A stretch of DNA of 51,230 nt, taken from Salidesulfovibrio brasiliensis JCM 12178 (GTDB lineage: Bacteria; Desulfobacterota; Desulfovibrionia; Desulfovibrionales; Desulfovibrionaceae). The position numbers and the translations under genes were made by a program. The DNA lies in the NCBI RefSeq assembly GCF_001311825.1, contig NZ_BBCB01000014.1, forward strand, positions 1 to 51,230, written 5' to 3'. The notes beneath the pieces are model-generated. The model saw nothing but the letters and a program-made list of their open reading frames with translations. It did no database searches and was not told where the DNA came from. This document shows, piece by piece, positions 28,404 through 37,290 of this stretch (within the stretch, counting starts at the first letter, position 1; every line of letters starts with the position of its first letter).

Positions 28404-31036
28404 ATGTTCCAGCTCAAATCATACCAACTCGACACTCTTTCTGCCCTTGAGGATTACCTTGAGGACTCACGGCTTTCTGGCGATCCCAAGAAGGCTTTTG
28501 AAAATTTCGTAGCCGACAACCCAACCGACACCGGGCAGCAGTATCGCATCAGGCAGGGCATGGATGGTGTTCCGTATGTTTGCCTCAGACTTCCCACTGG
28601 TGGTGGTAAAACCGTCCTCGCGTCCCACACTATCGAAGTAGCAGCAAGAGCTTATCTCGAAGAAGAATTTCCCGTTGTCCTCTGGCTGGTCCCGACAAAT
28701 ACAATCCGTGAACAGACTCTTGAAGCCCTGAAGCAGAATGATCATCCCTACCGTGAGGCAATAGATAATGCTTTTGACGGGCAAGTCTCTGTTTTCGACA
28801 TTGCTGAAGTAACTAGGATCAGCCTAAAGACATCGAAAGTCGGGTATGCGTCATTGTCGGGACACTCCAGACATTACGGGTGAAAAATACTGATGGGCGG
28901 CGCATCTATGCCCACAACGAGAACTTTGAACCGCACTTCACCCAAATTCCCGATAGCACGCCTGGACTGGAAAAGGATGATGAGGAAAATGTCAAATTTT
29001 CCTTCGTAAATATCCTCCACTATCATCGTCCGCTCATAATTATGGACGAGGCCCACAAGGCACGGTCGAGACTTTCGGCTGAGGTCGTTGAACGTATCAA
29101 CCCGGCTTGCGTTGTTGAGTTTACCGCAACGCCTACCATGGGGAACGTGCTTTACCGCGTCTCACCGACTGAATTGAAGGCCGAGGAAATGGTCAAGCTC
29201 CCCTTCATGCTCACTGAGCATAAGAATTGGCGCAATGCTATCAACCGTGCTGTCACTGAAAGACGCAGCCTTGAAAAAACAGCCAGCGGGGATGCCGATT
29301 ACATCCGGCCAATAGCTTTGATCCAAGCCGAGCCGCAAGGGCGTGAAGCAACCGTAGATGTCATCAAACAGCACCTCATCGAAAATGAAAACGTGACCGA
29401 AGCCGCCATTGCCATAGCCACGGGCAGCCAGCGGGAGTTGGATGGCATCGACCTTTTCGACAAGCGTTGCCCCATCAAATACATCATCACGATTGAAGCC
29501 TTAAAAGAAGGATGGGATTGCCCATTCGCCTATGTTTTTTGCTCGGCGCAAACTGTTCGCTCTGCCGTTGATATTGAGCAATTACTTGGCCGCGTCATGC
29601 GTATGCCCTACGCCAAGCGGCGTGAGATTGATGAACTGAACAAGGCGTATGCTCATGTCATATCTCCTGGCTTTGCTGAAGCTGCCGAGGAAATGCACGA
29701 CAAGCTCATGAACATGGGCTTTGAAGACGATGAGGCTTTGGACAATATTATTCCAACCCAAGGCACATTTGAGGGTTTCGACGACACTCCACTTGGCAGA
29801 GCCGCCCAAGAAACGCCACCGCTTATTTTTCAGGTGACAGAAAAGCCTGATCTCTCCAAAGTGCGGACCTTTGAAGATGAAAAGGTTCAGGTCGAAAGGA
29901 CCGATGACGGCTATCAAATGAAAGTCACCGGACACATTTCAGAAGACCAAGCTGAGGAGTTGGTTAAAATCATACCAGAGCCTGAGCAGGACAAAATCCG
30001 TAAAACCATCAAAATCCACCGCGACAAATTCCAAAGAAGACCCACCCCATTCGAGGCAGGCGTTCCCTTCGCTGTTCCCCTCCTGGGAGTCCTTGTAGAA
30101 GGAGACTTGGAACTTGCAAGCCCAGACTTGTGCCTTGAACTCCATGGATGGGACTTAAATGATTATCCTGCCCGTTTTGAGGGGAATGAATTTGTCTACG
30201 ACGATGATGCCCAAACTTTCGAGTTTGACATCAAGGGCAACAAGGTCGTTTACAGCCACTCCGACGACACGCCCATATTTAGGCGCGGCTACATCAGCGA
30301 CAAGTGGGATGAACCTCGCTTGGTCCGCTGGTTGGATCGTGAGCTTCACAAAATGGGCAAAGGGGCCGAGTTCCGGCAGGAAGTGATGATGGAGTTCATC
30401 CGAAAGTGCATCCACTCCCTCTTGAACTCAGGCGAGTTTGACCTCCTAGCCCTTGTCCGAGCGAAATTCCTGCTTGTTAAGGCGTTATTTGAAAAGATTG
30501 GCCGCTATAGGAAACAGGCTTACGAGAAAGGCTTCCAAGCTACTCTGCTTGAGGGCGGTGCGCCCGTTGAAGCGAGCTTTGATTTCAGCTTCGACTTCAA
30601 GAACAACGTCTACCCTTCAGCCGGGGAAGCCTATCGCGGTGCGTACACGTTCAAAAAGCACTATTACGGCAACGAGCGTATTCGTGACCTAAAGAACAAC
30701 TCCGAAGAGTTCCGCTGCGCCCAAGCTATCGATACAGCCAAACAGGTTAAGCATTGGGTCCGCAACCTCCCATGGGGCAAGGAGGCATCATTCAGGCTTC
30801 CCACCTCCACGGATTATTTCTACCCCGACTTTGTTGCAGAGCTTGTTGATGGCCGCTTGTTCGCTCTCGAATACAAGGGCAAGCACATAAAAGACACCGC
30901 CGACACTCTTGAGAAAGAGAATATCGGCAAGCTTTGGGAAGAAAAGAGTCAAGGTAAGTGCATCTTCCTCCTCGGTCTGGATAAAGACGATATGGGCCGG
31001 GACATTCATGCTCAGGTAAAGAATAAACTAGCATAA
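28404..31036 (+). pseudogene. Type III restriction enzyme (Res) helicase-nuclease, apparent frameshift
   Basis: First frame (28404-28883): Walker A LPTGGGKTVLA near residue 65 and WLVPTNTIREQ. Second frame (28880-31036): DEAD-like IIMDEAHKARS, VVEFTATPTMGN, helicase motifs IALIQAEPQ and QLLGRVMRMP, and a C-terminal PD-(D/E)XK site (YPDFVAELVD ... FALEYKGK). One added base near 28826 joins them through PKDIESRVCVIVGTLQTLRV, which belongs between the motifs. With Mod it would form the DNA-translocating complex cutting unmethylated sites. GTG 28880 overlaps the first stop, so translation of two halves is conceivable but would lose that segment. Confidence 0.85.
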
Positions 31037-31046
31037 GAGAGCAAAC

Positions 31047-32855
31047 ATGAAGTTTCCTGAAACGACGATTGCTGTCGACGAGTATTGGTCTAACGTAAAA
31101 TCCGTTTTAAACGATGAAGGGTGTCGCATATTCTTTGACACAAACATCATTTCATTCTTTTTTAAAATTAATGCGTCTGCTCGGAATGAACTATTCACTT
31201 GGATCAAAGATCATGATGAGCAAATCAAAGTACCCAAGTACTGTATTAGTGAGTATTCGAAACGATACATCAGAAATAATCTCAGAGACTACCACTCACT
31301 TGAGCAAGATATAAAAAAGATTTGCAAAAGGCTTGAGGGAGCTAATGGATACGTTCATTTGCGCATCGATGATGACTTAGTTTCAAAAAATGTAAAATAC
31401 GATGATAAGGATGACTTTCTAGATAAATACAGACAAGCCACCGGAGTCATTAATGACCTCGCTAAAATGGCGAAAGAAGAAAGTGAGTACTATTTTAACA
31501 TCGCCAAGGAAATTAAAGACAATCTCGAAGACAAAATTCTTCCAACCGACCTTTTTTCCATTGTCTCAGAGTCCCACGAGACCTACGCATCACGATACCA
31601 CTGCAGTATCCCACCTGGATTTGAGGACCAAAAGAAAAAAGAAGACAACCACTACGGCGATCTAATTATCTGGAATGAAATCCTTAATTTCTCTAAAGCT
31701 GAGGCAATTGAGAAGGCGATATTTGTTACACGAGATTGGAAAAGAGACTTCGTATACGCACCGCTGAAAGTAAAAAACGAGCGGGGTATTTTTATTAATA
31801 ACAACAATGGGCAAGTATTAAAAATCGCCGATCCGAGATTAATCTCTGAGTTTAAAGTTCATACTGGCTCAGAGGAGTTTTATGTAATCAATTTAATCGA
31901 CTTGATCGAGCTTCTTTCAAAAGAAGCCCCACACGACTATGCAAACATAGCAAGAGCGGTCCAAATTGCTATTTCTATCGATAGAAACGAGGCAACACAA
32001 TCCGACCCAGAAGATCAGCCTCCAAGCGAAGAGACATGTGAGATCGAGCAAGAAGCTATTGAGCAGGTTGTAAATCAAATAGTTGATGAAATTGAAGAGG
32101 ATTCATACAGCGAACGGGCGATCAAAGATTCATTATACACTATTTCTGAAGACGACGAGCTAGATTCCGTCATCGAAGACCTGAAAACTATTAACTGGCA
32201 CACCCAAAATCCTGCAATCAGCAAGGTTCGAAATCTAGCCGTCCATTGCTCTCATGAGAACTATTCTAAAGACCAATGGTTTGTTCTTGGAAGAAACATC
32301 TATCAGTCCGCATGTGGAAATGCATTTAAAGCTGTTGAATTTATCGAGTCGTTGCATAGCACGCTTGAATCGTATCCTGAAGATGTACCCATGCATATTT
32401 TCAATGGCATGTTATTTGAGGTATATTTTGACAGTAATGGTGAATTTAGAGGTGACAACCTCAAAGACCGCTTGATTGGGCAACTCGCAAAGCTCCAAAG
32501 ATACGAAAAATTTTCTGAGTGCTTCGAATTTATCCATGATCGCCTTGGAGATTTCGCCAAGGATGTTGTCTTCGTTCCACGCCATCCACCAGAGGGTGTT
32601 ACCCTGAGGCTCAACTTCACAGCAGGTACTCCTCCGCAAATAGACTCAATTCAAACTGAAAGCGGTATGGAACTTTTGGTTGAGGAAGAGGAAATTTTTA
32701 GCCCCTTTAGCAGTAATCATGAGTACGACATTATATCTTTCTCCAAAAAATTAAGGGAAAGGTATCATATTCCGAAAAGTCAGATGGAACTGGATTCAAA
32801 CTTTGACGATCTCCCTCATGCCTTCACCTTTGACGGCCATTATGATCTAAAATAG
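31047..32855 (+). CDS. PIN-like domain protein of the defence operon
   Basis: 602 residues, starting 10 bases after res with AGAGAGC upstream. The N-terminal ~290 residues look like a PIN_8/DUF4935-type nuclease: CRIFFDTNIISFFF supplies the first Asp, and GDLIIWNEIL and IFVTRDWKRDF match the later acidic positions. A long acidic linker (about 320-370) leads to a C-terminal ~230-residue domain I do not recognise. PIN-like enzymes cleave RNA or nicked DNA. Located in an R-M operon it is plausibly an anti-phage effector; that role is inference. Confidence 0.7.
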   Translation: MKFPETTIAVDEYWSNVKSVLNDEGCRIFFDTNIISFFFKINASARNELFTWIKDHDEQIKVPKYCISEYSKRYIRNNLRDYHSLEQDIKKICKRLEGANGYVHLRIDDDLVSKNVKYDDKDDFLDKYRQATGVINDLAKMAKEESEYYFNIAKEIKDNLEDKILPTDLFSIVSESHETYASRYHCSIPPGFEDQKKKEDNHYGDLIIWNEILNFSKAEAIEKAIFVTRDWKRDFVYAPLKVKNERGIFINNNNGQVLKIADPRLISEFKVHTGSEEFYVINLIDLIELLSKEAPHDYANIARAVQIAISIDRNEATQSDPEDQPPSEETCEIEQEAIEQVVNQIVDEIEEDSYSERAIKDSLYTISEDDELDSVIEDLKTINWHTQNPAISKVRNLAVHCSHENYSKDQWFVLGRNIYQSACGNAFKAVEFIESLHSTLESYPEDVPMHIFNGMLFEVYFDSNGEFRGDNLKDRLIGQLAKLQRYEKFSECFEFIHDRLGDFAKDVVFVPRHPPEGVTLRLNFTAGTPPQIDSIQTESGMELLVEEEEIFSPFSSNHEYDIISFSKKLRERYHIPKSQMELDSNFDDLPHAFTFDGHYDLK

Positions 32856-32864
32856 AAGGTGGTT

Positions 32865-33707
32865 ATGCCTACCAGTGGAAAAACAATCCAAATCTTTCTA
32901 CCCGATGGCAACCCTCGCGGTGTAAAGGTTGCAGACATCACAAGTAGAATAATCCAAGCTACACTTATTCCTCGATCAATGCTGGCAAGTGTTTCAAAAG
33001 AGTACATTGAGGGTGTCAGTCTCTACCTCTTACTAAGCGACCGCAGTGAAACAGGAAAACCCAAAGTATATATTGGGGAAACAGAAGATGGCCAAGTTCG
33101 TTTAAGGCAGCATTCGAAGACTAAAGATTTTTGGCAAAGTGCCATTGTTATCACCTCTAAAACGCAGCACTTCACGAAGGCTCATGTTAGATTTCTTGAG
33201 TGGTACTGTTGGGAAACAGCAACCGCTGCAGGACGCTATACCGTTGTGAACACAAACACTCCATCGAAGCCGCACATACAGCCTCCTGCCGCTGCAGATT
33301 TGATGGACAACTTTGAGACAATCAGGATTCTAACCTCAACACTTGGCGCACCCGCATTCGATGAGATTAAAAAGCCCAAAGAAGCAGACATTCTTTGCTG
33401 TAAGGGCAAAAAAGCCCACGCCAAGGGTGAATATTCCGAAGACGGCCTCGTGGTATTCAAAGGCTCCACATGCAACCTCAAAGAAACGAAGACAGCGGGT
33501 TCTTGGGTAATTGGGATGCGCCAAAAACTGATTGATGAAGAAACCCTCATTCCAACTGGGGATGTATTGGAGTTCTCATCTGACTATATATTTTCTTCTC
33601 CAAGTGCAGCCGCTGCAACGGTATTAGCTCGCCGCGCAAACGGATGGAAAGAGTGGAAATACCCTAATGGTGACACGCTGGATAAGCGAATCCGCCAAGA
33701 AGACTAA
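32865..33707 (+). CDS. GIY-YIG nuclease-family protein with DUF4357
   Basis: 280 residues from ATG 32865, preceded by AAGGTGG. An N-terminal extension is followed by a GIY-YIG-like core: VSLYLLLSDRS and KPKVYIGETEDGQVRLRQH match the two beta strands, the catalytic Tyr/Arg region and the helix. The C-terminal ~75 residues (GSWVIGMRQKLIDEETL; YIFSSPSAAAATVLARRANG; WKEWKYPNGDTLD) are a clear DUF4357 domain. Such fusions occur beside R-M genes. Whether it cuts DNA on its own is unknown. Starts nine bases after the PIN gene. Confidence 0.8.
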   Translation: MPTSGKTIQIFLPDGNPRGVKVADITSRIIQATLIPRSMLASVSKEYIEGVSLYLLLSDRSETGKPKVYIGETEDGQVRLRQHSKTKDFWQSAIVITSKTQHFTKAHVRFLEWYCWETATAAGRYTVVNTNTPSKPHIQPPAAADLMDNFETIRILTSTLGAPAFDEIKKPKEADILCCKGKKAHAKGEYSEDGLVVFKGSTCNLKETKTAGSWVIGMRQKLIDEETLIPTGDVLEFSSDYIFSSPSAAAATVLARRANGWKEWKYPNGDTLDKRIRQED

Positions 33708-33718
33708 AGGTTCCTGCT

Positions 33719-34261
33719 ATGTCTATATGGAAAGAAATGCTTGAGACTAATTTGAAGGTCTTAGGGGAAGTAATCGTACAACAGATTGCCGACTACAACT
33801 ATAAAGAGGGAATTTCGGCTTGGCTTTCTCAAGATTATGCGACTGCCTACGAACTTTTTAAAGAGTCAGCAAAAACGCATCCAATAGCCCAATACCACAT
33901 GGGCTGTATGCTTTACTGTGGGCAAGGAACTAGCAAAGACTATCTCAGAGCAGTAACCCTTTTCGAAAAAGCAGCTACTCAAGTCCCTCAAGCAATTTAT
34001 GCCCTCTCAAAAATATATTTATATGGCTCTGTCGGCGTTGTTCGGGATAAACAAAAAGCACTCAAATGGCTGAATATAATAGCAACTGAAGATCAAGAGT
34101 ACGCGGCAGTTCTACGAGACACCGTTGAGCAAACTTTAAACCATGATCAAATCCTCAAAGCCCAAAGGGCTTCCAAAGAATGGATCAAGGAGAATCCTTC
34201 GTGGAATCAATGGATTATTTTAACAACAACAGAGAGTGACGATACTCTTATGTTGGAATAA
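33719..34261 (+). CDS. Sel1-like repeat protein
   Basis: 180 residues with two or three Sel1-type repeats: ATAYELFKESAKTHPIAQYH, then MGCMLYCGQGTSKDYLRAVT; LFEKAATQVPQAIYALSKIY, then LYGSVGVVRDKQKALKWL. No signal peptide, so cytosolic scaffold. It follows the GIY-YIG gene by 11 bases and precedes two nucleases, suggesting an adaptor role in the same pathway (inference). The C-terminal ~50 residues are not repeat-like. Confidence 0.75.
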   Translation: MSIWKEMLETNLKVLGEVIVQQIADYNYKEGISAWLSQDYATAYELFKESAKTHPIAQYHMGCMLYCGQGTSKDYLRAVTLFEKAATQVPQAIYALSKIYLYGSVGVVRDKQKALKWLNIIATEDQEYAAVLRDTVEQTLNHDQILKAQRASKEWIKENPSWNQWIILTTTESDDTLMLE

Positions 34262-34283
34262 ACAACTGACCACGAGGTCTGTC

Positions 34284-35240
34284 TTGGATATTACTTTTCA
34301 TTACCCGCCAGAACTATTTAATCTACTGGTAGATACAATCCCCCGGCTGTGTCGCTCTAAACTTGATGTCATTTTGTTCTTCAAGGGGGCAGGAGTTCCT
34401 CAAAGTCTTACTGCAAGCATCGAAACGCAGCTAAAACAGGACAAAGATAGCATCAATAAGTTTCAAATTGTTCGCAGTGTCCTTACCGCATTAAATGAGC
34501 AAGGCGAAAAGACCTTGCGTGAACGCCGTGAAGTTCTCAAACGGGTAGTCGAATTCGAAAATTTCAGCTCATGCTGGCCAAACGACCAGCTAATCGCAAA
34601 AGGGTTAGTTTCCGAAATCCAACAAGTCATTAACGTAAAGGATTCCTTCACACGCATGAATCTCGAGCGTGAGAAAGAAAGAAAAAGCCATCTCGTCAAG
34701 GCCGAAGAAGAAAGGCAAGCCATAGCAGAACACAACGCAAGGCTTGAAGGTATCAAAGAAAACTTCGCAAAACTGTTCACTCTTCAAAATGCTTTCCAAC
34801 GGGGAAAAAAGCTTGAAGAGGTTCTCAACGATCTTTTTGATGCGCATGGGATACTTATTCGAGAGGCATTTTGCCTTACAGGTGATGCCAAAGAAGGCAT
34901 TGTTGAGCAGATTGATGGAGTGATTGAACTTGACGGCCATGTGTACCTTGTCGAAATGAAATGGTGGAAAGACCCCATCGGCGTAGCAGAGGTATCTCAA
35001 CATCTGGTGCGCGTTTATCATCGAGGACATTCACGAGGTATTTTCATCTCTGCCTCTGGTTATGCCGACACAGTAATCCCTTTGTGCAAAGAGTCTCTTC
35101 AAAAAACCGTAATCTGCTTAGCTCTCTTGGATGAACTCTACTTTGTAGTTGAGAAAAAAGCGGATCTAAAACAAATACTCCGTGAAAAAATCAGAGCAGC
35201 AATTGCCGATAAAAACCCCTTCTGCAAGCAACTTTGCTGA
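34284..35240 (+). CDS. Restriction endonuclease-like PD-(D/E)XK protein (Mrr type)
   Basis: 318 residues. I prefer TTG 34284 (GAGG five bases upstream) to GTG 34236, which overlaps the Sel1 gene. The N-terminal ~50 residues (ITFHYPPELFNLLVDTIPRL then CRSKLDVILFFKGAGVP) form a compact conserved-looking module, followed by a long coiled coil (about 105-180). The C-terminal Mrr-like nuclease has EQIDGVIELDGHVYLVEMKW (D...E-x-K) and RGIFISASGYAD. Likely cleaves modified or foreign DNA; target unknown. Confidence 0.75.
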   Translation: MDITFHYPPELFNLLVDTIPRLCRSKLDVILFFKGAGVPQSLTASIETQLKQDKDSINKFQIVRSVLTALNEQGEKTLRERREVLKRVVEFENFSSCWPNDQLIAKGLVSEIQQVINVKDSFTRMNLEREKERKSHLVKAEEERQAIAEHNARLEGIKENFAKLFTLQNAFQRGKKLEEVLNDLFDAHGILIREAFCLTGDAKEGIVEQIDGVIELDGHVYLVEMKWWKDPIGVAEVSQHLVRVYHRGHSRGIFISASGYADTVIPLCKESLQKTVICLALLDELYFVVEKKADLKQILREKIRAAIADKNPFCKQLC

Positions 35241-35259
35241 TGAAGACTAAGGACAATGT

Positions 35260-36072
35260 ATGGTTAACACTGGCAAAGAATTCGAGGACCACATCCACTA
35301 CATTTACGACATGCTCCTTAATATGAAAGATGAAGGTGTGGTCGTTGAGAAGAATATCAAGCTTGAAACGAAGCTTGGAAGAAAGCACCAGATTGATGTT
35401 TATTATGAATTTTCAAGGGCTGGCATAACGCATCGGGTCGCCATCGAATGCAAAAATGAAAAACGGCCTATCGAGAAAGGCGAAGTGATCGAGTTCCATG
35501 GGAAAATCAGAGATGTGGGCGACATTACAGGCGTTATGGTATCGACCTCTGGCTATCAAAGTGGTGCCTTGGAATTTGCAGAAGATCACGACATATTGTC
35601 ACTGACACCTCAAGACCTTCCTTCAATCGGGTTATTGCTGGGTGGTCGCATCATGGCTGTTGCTGGCCCAGGTGAGTCCAACATTGGGCAACCTTTTTGG
35701 GCGATTATGGAATTGCGCGATGGTATTAACACTGGGACATACTACGCCCTTCCAACTCCAGGAGGTGGAATTCATATCCCGCTCTTTTTTTCTAAAAAGC
35801 ATGCGGGAATGATGATTGAGAGTTTAGGACCGACCTCTCAAAGGTGGACTGCTGTTGGCCTTGAGCAACACAACCTTCGCGCTTTCATTCTCACCTTAAA
35901 TGGCTTCTCTTGGCAGACAATGCTGTACTGGCAACCACCGTGGGGTATGGGGGATGCTTTGCCTGATGGGGCTGAGCAGGGACTAATAAGGATACCCATT
36001 GATGCCGAGCAGCTTGAAAAGGACTACTATTTAGGAGAAGTCCCCTACATAAAGCCTCTCAGCGAATACTAA
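35260..36072 (+). CDS. Second PD-(D/E)XK restriction endonuclease-like protein
   Basis: 270 residues. The N-terminal half is a nuclease domain: GKEFEDHIHYIYDMLLN, then GRKHQIDVYYEF with the Asp and HRVAIECKNEKRPIEKGEV with E-C-K, and VMVSTSGYQSGALEFAEDHD. The C-terminal ~140 residues are an unrecognised, probably beta-rich domain (FWAIMELRDGINTGTYYAL; GGIHIPLFFSKKHAG), perhaps for target or ligand sensing. ATG 35260 has AAGGA upstream. Last gene of the operon, 12 bases before a strong terminator. Confidence 0.75.
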   Translation: MVNTGKEFEDHIHYIYDMLLNMKDEGVVVEKNIKLETKLGRKHQIDVYYEFSRAGITHRVAIECKNEKRPIEKGEVIEFHGKIRDVGDITGVMVSTSGYQSGALEFAEDHDILSLTPQDLPSIGLLLGGRIMAVAGPGESNIGQPFWAIMELRDGINTGTYYALPTPGGGIHIPLFFSKKHAGMMIESLGPTSQRWTAVGLEQHNLRAFILTLNGFSWQTMLYWQPPWGMGDALPDGAEQGLIRIPIDAEQLEKDYYLGEVPYIKPLSEY

Positions 36073-36084
36073 TAGATAACTACG

Positions 36085-36117
36085 AAGGGATTTAACTAAA
36101 TGTTAAATCCCTTTTTT
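36085..36117 (+). terminator. Rho-independent terminator of the defence operon
   Basis: AAGGGATTTAAC (36085-36096) and GTTAAATCCCTT (36102-36113) form a perfect 12-bp stem with TAAAT loop followed by TTTT. Confidence 0.9.
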
Positions 36118-36281
36118 GAGACGTATTTTTCTAACACCCAACAAGCTCAACCGCGAGAATTCATTCTGGGGGTACCCAGGGGCCGGGATGGGGATGCAGC
36201 ACTTCCAGCCAACGAGGCAGCAACCCACGCAATACAACCACCCTTCTCACCAATATGAGTGGAGCAATTTGCCATTTAAGC

Positions 36282-36301
36282 GTGGGGACTAGTGTGGGGA
36301 C
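36282..36301. repeat. Arm-type repeat pair beside the tRNA-Asp relic
   Basis: GTGGGGAC occurs at 36282-36289 and 36294-36301, 12 bp apart, about 60 bp from the tRNA-Asp relic. Geometry matches the arm-type pairs near the tRNA-Thr att sites but the sequence differs, implying a different integrase. Confidence 0.5.
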
Positions 36302-36322
36302 CACCAAAAACAGGCAAAAGAA

Positions 36323-36350
36323 AAGGACTTACAAATTCATGTAAGTCCTT
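36323..36350 (-). terminator. Terminator downstream of the tRNA-Asp relic
   Basis: AAGGACTTAC and GTAAGTCCTT form a 10-bp stem. On the minus strand it is followed by TTCTTTT, placing it as a terminator ten bases beyond the CCA end of the relic. Confidence 0.65.
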
Positions 36351-36359
36351 GATCTTTAG

Positions 36360-36404
36360 TGGCGGAGCCGACGAGACTCGAACTCGCGGCCTCCGGCGTG
36401 ACAG
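36360..36404 (-). other. tRNA-Asp(GTC) 3' half, att-site relic
   Basis: Minus strand reads from the anticodon loop CTGTCAC through the 3' anticodon arm GCCGG, variable region and T-arm (GAGTTCGAGTCTC) to the acceptor end with CCA. The 5' half is absent: the preceding bases do not pair with GCCGG. Not a functional tRNA; it has the shape of an att half-site left by an element targeting tRNA-Asp. Confidence 0.8.
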
Positions 36405-36448
36405 AGGACAAGCCGCCATCACAAAGTCACTCAGTTTACCAATCTCAT

Positions 36449-36478
36449 TTTTTAAGATTTTGTATGAAATCTTAAAAA
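36449..36478. repeat. Right copy of the 30-bp palindromic cassette boundary
   Basis: Arms TTTTTAAGATTT and AAATCTTAAAAA around centre TGTATG; 28/30 identical to 25921-25950. CTCATTT flanks it on both sides. Lies 83 bp before the -35 box of the small tyrosine recombinase. Confidence 0.7.
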
Positions 36479-36560
36479 CTCATTTGCAGATTATGAAGTC
36501 CAGTCCCCACCCCCTCAATTCTTTCACCACCAAGTCAAAACAAGATACAGCAATAACATA

Positions 36561-36588
36561 TTGACTTTTATTGCTATTATGGTATAAT
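36561..36588 (+). promoter_or_regulatory. Strong sigma70 promoter of the small recombinase
   Basis: TTGACT (36561-36566), 16-bp spacer, perfect TATAAT (36583-36588). Six bases separate the -10 from ATG 36595, so the transcript should begin at or next to the start codon (leaderless). Confidence 0.8.
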
Positions 36589-36594
36589 GATTTT

Positions 36595-37212
36595 ATGAAA
36601 AACTACCGCATAACGCGCGACATGTTTTTCTCCGAATCACAAGCCAAACGAATCCTTACAACCTGCTGCCAAAAGGCACGAGGACAACCTGAGCGGACCA
36701 AGCGACTATGGCTAGTCCGGCATATGGTTGTGCTTTTGGCTTTAAACAGTGGCCTGCGAGTTAGCGAGCTTGTGGCTTTGTGCATTGGAGATTTGTTTCT
36801 TGAGGAAACTGAAAACTATCTAATCGTCAGACATGGAAAAGGAGGAAAAAGACGCGATGTATATCTCGACAAACGACTAACGCGACAGCTGAGGCAGTTT
36901 GTCAAGAAAAAGGAAGAATGGGGAGAACTCGTGTCTTCAAGCGCCCCCCTCTTTGCTGGCCGTGGAGGAAAGCACTATACCACCACTGCCCTTTACTTGA
37001 GCTTCAAACAAGTGCTTATGGCGGCAAGGCTACCAAGCCATTATTCCATACACAGCTGCCGCCATACATATGCAACTATACTCTTGGCAAAGACCAACAA
37101 CCTCCGCTTCGTTCAGAAGCAACTCGGCCATGCGAGTATTAACATGACGGCCCACTATGCCGACGTTCTGCCTGAAATGAATCAGGCACTGGCTAACGCC
37201 ATCCTTAACTAA
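36595..37212 (+). CDS. Compact tyrosine recombinase (XerC/D-like)
   Basis: 205 residues, essentially the catalytic domain. Arg in LNSGLRVSELVAL, Lys in HGKGGKRRDVYLD, HSCRHTYATIL, LGHASINMTAHYADV with His and nucleophilic Tyr. All catalytic residues are present, but only a ~30-residue segment replaces the usual core-binding domain. ATG 36595 is favoured over TTG 36571 because the latter lies inside the promoter spacer. Beside the right 30-bp palindrome it is the obvious candidate to act there, although stand-alone XerC/D-like proteins may need a partner. Confidence 0.85.
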   Translation: MKNYRITRDMFFSESQAKRILTTCCQKARGQPERTKRLWLVRHMVVLLALNSGLRVSELVALCIGDLFLEETENYLIVRHGKGGKRRDVYLDKRLTRQLRQFVKKKEEWGELVSSSAPLFAGRGGKHYTTTALYLSFKQVLMAARLPSHYSIHSCRHTYATILLAKTNNLRFVQKQLGHASINMTAHYADVLPEMNQALANAILN

Positions 37213-37290
37213 ACTTACAAAATCGAGATGCTACCTGCCGACGGTCCTTCACCGTGGGCTTTGTTGGGTCCAAAATTAAGGAGGCTTCCC

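Larger units (their letters stand above)
25921..36478. mobile_element. Palindrome-bounded 10.5-kb defence cassette (proposed)
   Basis: The two near-identical 30-bp palindromes enclose one plus-strand operon of restriction-modification and nuclease genes (26434-36072), its terminator, a small minus-strand gene and a tRNA-Asp relic. A stand-alone tyrosine recombinase begins 117 bp beyond the right copy. That the palindromes are recombination sites is a proposal; the flanking arrangement itself is directly visible. Confidence 0.45.
36118..36594. other. Non-coding mosaic junction
   Basis: No convincing gene. It holds, in order, paired GTGGGGAC repeats, a minus-strand terminator, a tRNA-Asp 3' relic, the right palindrome and the promoter of the small recombinase. 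An apparent plus-strand ORF at 36292-36564 crosses the tRNA relic and is rejected. Confidence 0.7.

Noticed and set aside
36360..36404. Functional tRNA-Asp gene
   Set aside because: Only the 3' half from the anticodon loop is present; no D-arm or pairing acceptor strand.
36292..36564. 90-codon plus-strand open frame
   Set aside because: Overlaps a terminator, the tRNA-Asp relic and the palindrome; no ribosome site.
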